Positions 6,890-9,335 of a stretch of DNA of 9,335 bases are shown here, piece after piece. Made by a program: the position numbers and the translations under genes. The notes beneath the pieces were generated by a model, which was not told where the DNA came from, did not search any database, and was given only the letters and a program-made list of their open reading frames with translations. The first letter of the stretch is position 1. Each line of letters opens with the position of its first letter. This DNA comes from an uncultured Tolumonas sp. GTDB lineage: Bacteria; Pseudomonadota; Gammaproteobacteria; Enterobacterales; Aeromonadaceae. The stretch covers positions 1-9,335 of the forward strand of contig CAIZDF010000040.1 of assembly GCA_903931645.1 (NCBI GenBank), in the 5' to 3' direction.

Positions 6890-7552
6890 ATGGATTGGTT
6901 ACATCTGGTCGTTGATTTTGTTTTACACATTGATGTGCATCTGCAGGAGCTATTTACCACTTATGGTATTTGGGTCTACGGCATCTTATTTTTGATCATT
7001 TTCAGTGAAACCGGCTTTGTCGTAACGCCATTTTTACCGGGTGATTCTTTACTGTTTGCCGCCGGCGCCTTAGTGGCCACCACACAAAGCAGCCCGAATG
7101 CTATGGATATCCATGTATTGGTTGCGTTATTAATGACGGCAGCGGTGACGGGCAATATTCTCAATTACACCATTGGCCACTTCTTTGGGGTCAAGCTGTT
7201 CCAAAACCCGAATTCCAAAGTGTTCAGAAAAGACTATCTGGACAAAACCCATGCATTTTTTGAGAAGCATGGTGGTAAGACCATTATTATTACCCGCTTT
7301 GTCCCGATCATTCGTACCTTTGCACCATTTGTAGCGGGCATGGGGGCGATGACTTACAAACGTTTTATGGCGTTTAATCTGGTCGGTGGTGCGTTATGGG
7401 TGATGTCATTTGCTTACACGGGTTATAAATTTGGTGAGCTGGAGTTTGTACGTAAAAACTTCACCATGCTGATGATGGGGATCATTGTGATTTCTCTGCT
7501 GCCAATGGTAATTCATGCTATTCGAGCTAAATTGGCTTCACCTGCGAAATAG
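6890..7552 (+). CDS. dedA: DedA-family inner-membrane protein
   Basis: A polytopic membrane protein of the DedA (SNARE-associated) superfamily, whose members support proton-motive force and envelope integrity; several have been linked to undecaprenyl-phosphate or phospholipid transport across the membrane. With the ATG at 6890 it is 220 residues, matching E. coli DedA (219) through [11 protein letters not shown] at the N-terminus. An in-frame TTG at 6860 would add ten residues with no family counterpart. Key residues expected from YqjA/YghB work are present: E40, D52 ([11 protein letters not shown]), R136 and R142 ([18 protein letters not shown]). The usually conserved Asp in the GDxxNYxIG block is Asn89 here ([10 protein letters not shown]). 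E. coli dedA sits beside truA and accD; here it stands alone between two terminators after plsC. Shine-Dalgarno is weak (CGGGA, about 8 nt upstream). Substrate is not deducible. Confidence 0.92.
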   Translation: MDWLHLVVDFVLHIDVHLQELFTTYGIWVYGILFLIIFSETGFVVTPFLPGDSLLFAAGALVATTQSSPNAMDIHVLVALLMTAAVTGNILNYTIGHFFGVKLFQNPNSKVFRKDYLDKTHAFFEKHGGKTIIITRFVPIIRTFAPFVAGMGAMTYKRFMAFNLVGGALWVMSFAYTGYKFGELEFVRKNFTMLMMGIIVISLLPMVIHAIRAKLASPAK

Positions 7553-7578
7553 TTTTTGCCGTTTCACTGTGTTATTCG

Positions 7579-7610
7579 ATGCCCGTCAGCTTTGTTGTCG
7601 GGCATTTTTT
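7579..7610 (+). terminator. Rho-independent terminator after dedA
   Basis: ATGCCCG (7579-7585) pairs with CGGGCAT (7599-7605). After one T-T mismatch the stem continues inside (CAGC with GTTG, including a G-T pair), and the 3' arm runs into six consecutive T (7605-7610). It starts 26 nt after the dedA stop and is the best terminator in the window. Confidence 0.85.
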
Positions 7611-7676
7611 ATTCCATAAGCTGATACGCGGAAATAGCTTAACTATCACAGTAAAGAATCAGTACAAAATGAGATT

Positions 7677-7688
7677 GAAACCGGTTTC
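7677..7688. promoter_or_regulatory. Perfect palindrome, LacI-family-like operator 1
   Basis: GAAACCGGTTTC is a perfect 12-bp palindrome centred on CCGG, 121 bp before the HcaT-like gene. LacI/GalR-family operators are even palindromes with a central CG and A-rich left, T-rich right half-sites, which this fits. No LacI-family gene is in the window, so the regulator is unknown. Confidence 0.5.
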
Positions 7689-7699
7689 TTTTGGCATTT

Positions 7700-7711
7700 G
7701 TTTCCGGTAAC
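7700..7711. promoter_or_regulatory. Imperfect CCGG palindrome, possible operator 2
   Basis: GTTTCCGGTAAC is a 12-bp palindrome with one mismatched pair (GTT-x-CCGG-x-AAC), resembling the GTTACCGGTAAC core known for LacI-family gluconate regulators. Its centre is 23 bp from the first palindrome. The sequence between the two holds TTGGCA (7691-7696), a 5/6 match to a -35 box, though no good -10 follows at normal spacing. Confidence 0.4.
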
Positions 7712-7732
7712 TATGTGACTCGCTGCACAATT
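7711..7732. promoter_or_regulatory. Candidate CRP (cAMP receptor protein) binding site
   Basis: TGTGA (7714-7718), six bases, then GCACA (7725-7729) matches the CRP consensus TGTGA-N6-TCACA with a single deviation, in A/T-rich flanks. Its centre is 87 bp before the HcaT-like start. A class I arrangement (centre near -61.5) would place a -10 at GTTAAT (7770-7775, 4/6 match) and transcription start near 7783. It abuts the second CCGG palindrome. Confidence 0.45.
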
Positions 7733-7808
7733 ATTCTTTGTTTGCTTCCTGCAAGATGCTTAGCAATTTGTTAATCTGTGCGCCATTCCTCCTTTCTGTT
7801 GTTGTTTC

Positions 7809-8960
7809 ATGTCACCTTATCCCTGGTTAGCGCTGAACTTATCAGCGATCTATTTAGTTTTGGGTATCTTTTCACCGTTTTGGGGTGTCTGGCTGGAATC
7901 GGTCGGTTTACAGTCAGAACAAATCGGTTTGTTGTTGGGTATCGGCTTTGCCATGCGCTTGTGCGGCAGTCTGGTGATCATGCGGCAGGCGAAACGCGCT
8001 GAACGACTTATTCCTATTGCCCGGTTGCTGGTGTTGGGCGGCTTACTCAGCTTTGTTGGTTTTTATCTTTCCTCGCAGTTTTGGGTGATCTTTTTATTCA
8101 CCTTACTGGTCAATTTTGTATATCCAACCTTATTACCGTTAAGTGATGCGGTGGCTGCCCGCATGGTCATTCAGGTCAATCTGGATTACGGCAATGTTCG
8201 TCTGTGGGGCTCAGCGGCTTTTATTGTTGGTGCCACCCTGATTGGTTTTGTCATTGAACATCTTGGGCCAAGTTGGATCTTGCACTGTATCGTGTTGTTT
8301 TTGTTACTGGCAGGTTTTTGTATCCATGTACCGATGAAGCCTGCACCGCGCACCATTGGTCAGGAAAGTGAAACGCATGGTTATGGCCAATTATTACGCA
8401 ATAAAGCATTTCTGAATTTTCTCGCCATTGAAGCGCTGATCTTCGGCAGTCACTCGGCATATAACAGTTTCAGCGCCATCTATTGGCATTCGCAAGGTTT
8501 TGCTGCTTCGACGGTCAGTATGCTGTGGACCACAGGGGTGGTGTTTGAAATCATCATGTTTGCTGCCAGCCGTCGTTTACTGGCCGACTGGTCATCCGAG
8601 CGTTTACTCTGCTGGGCGGCGATCGGGGCGGTGATCCGTTGGGTCACGCTGGGCACTAGTCTGGAGCTGTGGTTACTGTTTCCTGCTCAAGCGTTGCATT
8701 CGTTTACTTACACGCTGGCTCATTTAGGTGCGATGCGTTATCTGGCGCAACGTTTACCACGTGAGGCGATCATTTCTGGCCAGACGTTATATTCGGCCAT
8801 CGGACAATCCTTATCGCTGGCATTGTTCACGGTGCTGAGCGGGATCTTATATCGCCATTTACACCAGAATGTGTTTCTGGTGATGGCGGTGATTGTGTTA
8901 CCGGTTTTTTATCTGATCTGGCGGGCAAAACGTTCTGCCATCGCGTTACCTGAAATGTGA
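7809..8960 (+). CDS. MFS transporter, HcaT-like (3-phenylpropionate permease family)
   Basis: A 383-residue twelve-helix major facilitator transporter. It resembles E. coli HcaT (putative 3-phenylpropionate carrier) along its whole length: GIFSPFWGVWLE at 19-30, LPLSDAVA at 109-116, DYGNVRLWGS at 126-135, SAYNSFSAIYW at 216-226, LWTTGVVFEIIMF at 239-251, GAVIRW at 273-278 and LHSFTYTLAHLGAMRYLA at 296-313. The DYGxVRLWGS block is typical of this HcaT/LacY-like branch. Homology is sure; the substrate is not, since no hca or other aromatic-degradation genes are nearby. The ATG at 7809 is the only usable start (in-frame TAG at 7761, no ATG/GTG/TTG between), yet it has no Shine-Dalgarno and is preceded by pyrimidine-rich sequence. 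It is probably co-transcribed with the AEC gene 7 nt downstream; palindromes and a CRP-like site lie upstream. Confidence 0.88.
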   Translation: MSPYPWLALNLSAIYLVLGIFSPFWGVWLESVGLQSEQIGLLLGIGFAMRLCGSLVIMRQAKRAERLIPIARLLVLGGLLSFVGFYLSSQFWVIFLFTLLVNFVYPTLLPLSDAVAARMVIQVNLDYGNVRLWGSAAFIVGATLIGFVIEHLGPSWILHCIVLFLLLAGFCIHVPMKPAPRTIGQESETHGYGQLLRNKAFLNFLAIEALIFGSHSAYNSFSAIYWHSQGFAASTVSMLWTTGVVFEIIMFAASRRLLADWSSERLLCWAAIGAVIRWVTLGTSLELWLLFPAQALHSFTYTLAHLGAMRYLAQRLPREAIISGQTLYSAIGQSLSLALFTVLSGILYRHLHQNVFLVMAVIVLPVFYLIWRAKRSAIALPEM

Positions 8961-8967
8961 GGTTGTC

Positions 8968-9335
8968 ATGTCAACGCCAGATGTGAATGGACAATTCCTG
9001 ATCTCAATTTGCATTATTTTGCTGGGTTATCTAGCGAAACGGACGCGCTACTTAACCGAAAAAGAAGGCGAATCTATTGCGCAACTGATCTTCAATATCA
9101 CGTTGCCAGCCTTGGTGATCAATGTCTTTTCTACATTACCGTTACAACCGCAATTGGCGTTATTGCCGGTATTAGGTTTTGTCGTCAATGGGGTGCTTTG
9201 CCTGAGTATCCTGTTTATTTTCCGAAAATATGATCGAAAAATTCGTGGCATGATGGGAATGGCGTTACCCGGTGCCAATATTGGATTGTTGGCCTATCCG
9301 TTGGTCGAGGCCATTTGGGGAAAACAAGGGCTGAC
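8968..9335 (+). CDS. AEC (auxin efflux carrier) family transporter, N-terminal part
   Basis: The first 122 residues of a membrane permease that runs off the right edge. It starts MSTPDVNGQFLISICIILLGYLAKR, continues with LTEKEGESIAQLIFNITLPALVINVFSTL and later PGANIGLLAYPLV. The G-Y-hydrophobic-K opening, the L-x-x-(F/Y)-x-x-x-LPAL block and the N-x-G-x-x-x-YP block are characteristic of the bacterial AEC family, whose known members carry organic anions such as malate or malonate. Four hydrophobic helices are visible at about 9-22, 40-56, 64-86 and 97-115. The ATG lies 7 nt after the stop of the HcaT-like gene, with GAGG overlapping that stop (TGTGAGGTTGTCATG), so translation is probably coupled. 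The substrate cannot be inferred; co-transcription with an MFS permease suggests two carriers under one control. Confidence 0.85.
   Translation, partial: MSTPDVNGQFLISICIILLGYLAKRTRYLTEKEGESIAQLIFNITLPALVINVFSTLPLQPQLALLPVLGFVVNGVLCLSILFIFRKYDRKIRGMMGMALPGANIGLLAYPLVEAIWGKQGL

Noticed and set aside
7778..8002. Short plus-strand open frame starting at GTG before the HcaT-like gene
   Set aside because: It overlaps the first 190 bases of the conserved transporter in another frame and has no domain or ribosome site.
1..9335. Mobile elements, CRISPR arrays, tRNA or rRNA genes
   Set aside because: No transposase, terminal repeats, regularly spaced repeats or cloverleaf-like segments were seen; every longer stretch is explained by a conserved gene.

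Overview
The window looks like chromosomal core sequence from a gammaproteobacterium. ParC, PlsC, DedA, RstA and RstB all read as close relatives of the Escherichia coli proteins. Base composition is moderate, and the extra c-di-GMP gene and overall arrangement suggest an Aeromonadales-type organism (Tolumonas/Aeromonas-like). That placement is an impression from protein similarity, not a computed result. I see no mobile element, CRISPR array, tRNA or rRNA.

Left half (1-3520, minus strand). Four genes are packed with small gaps and read leftwards: a membrane-bound GGDEF/EAL cyclic-di-GMP protein; a small, extremely acidic protein I do not recognise; the response regulator rstA; and its sensor kinase rstB, cut by the window edge. 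Gaps are about 26, 10 and 3 nt, so they probably form one operon joining c-di-GMP turnover to the RstAB two-component system. The EAL domain keeps every catalytic residue. The GGDEF domain has lost a metal-binding aspartate and reads AGDEF, so the protein is most likely a phosphodiesterase. Its periplasmic region carries a NarX/PilJ-like P-box motif.

Centre (3521-3781). A divergent intergenic region separates this operon from parC. It is AT-rich, contains weak promoter-like elements, and has a 10-bp direct repeat spaced 21 bp apart in the leader of the GGDEF/EAL gene.

Right half (3782-9335, plus strand). parC (topoisomerase IV subunit A, quinolone-sensitive residues) and plsC (lysophosphatidate acyltransferase) form the pair also found in E. 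coli, followed by a short GC hairpin. dedA (membrane protein of the DedA/undecaprenyl-phosphate transporter superfamily) follows as its own unit and ends in a good rho-independent terminator. A 196-nt gap then precedes an HcaT-like major facilitator gene and, 7 nt later, the start of an AEC (auxin efflux carrier) family transporter that runs off the edge. The gap before the HcaT-like gene has the most striking regulatory structure in the window: a perfect 12-bp CCGG-centred palindrome, a second imperfect one 23 bp away, and an abutting CRP-like site. This suggests catabolite control of the two transporters plus control by a LacI-family repressor.

Nothing here is clearly a new defence or mobile system. 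The best leads are the c-di-GMP/acidic-protein/RstAB operon and the operator cluster before the transporter pair.
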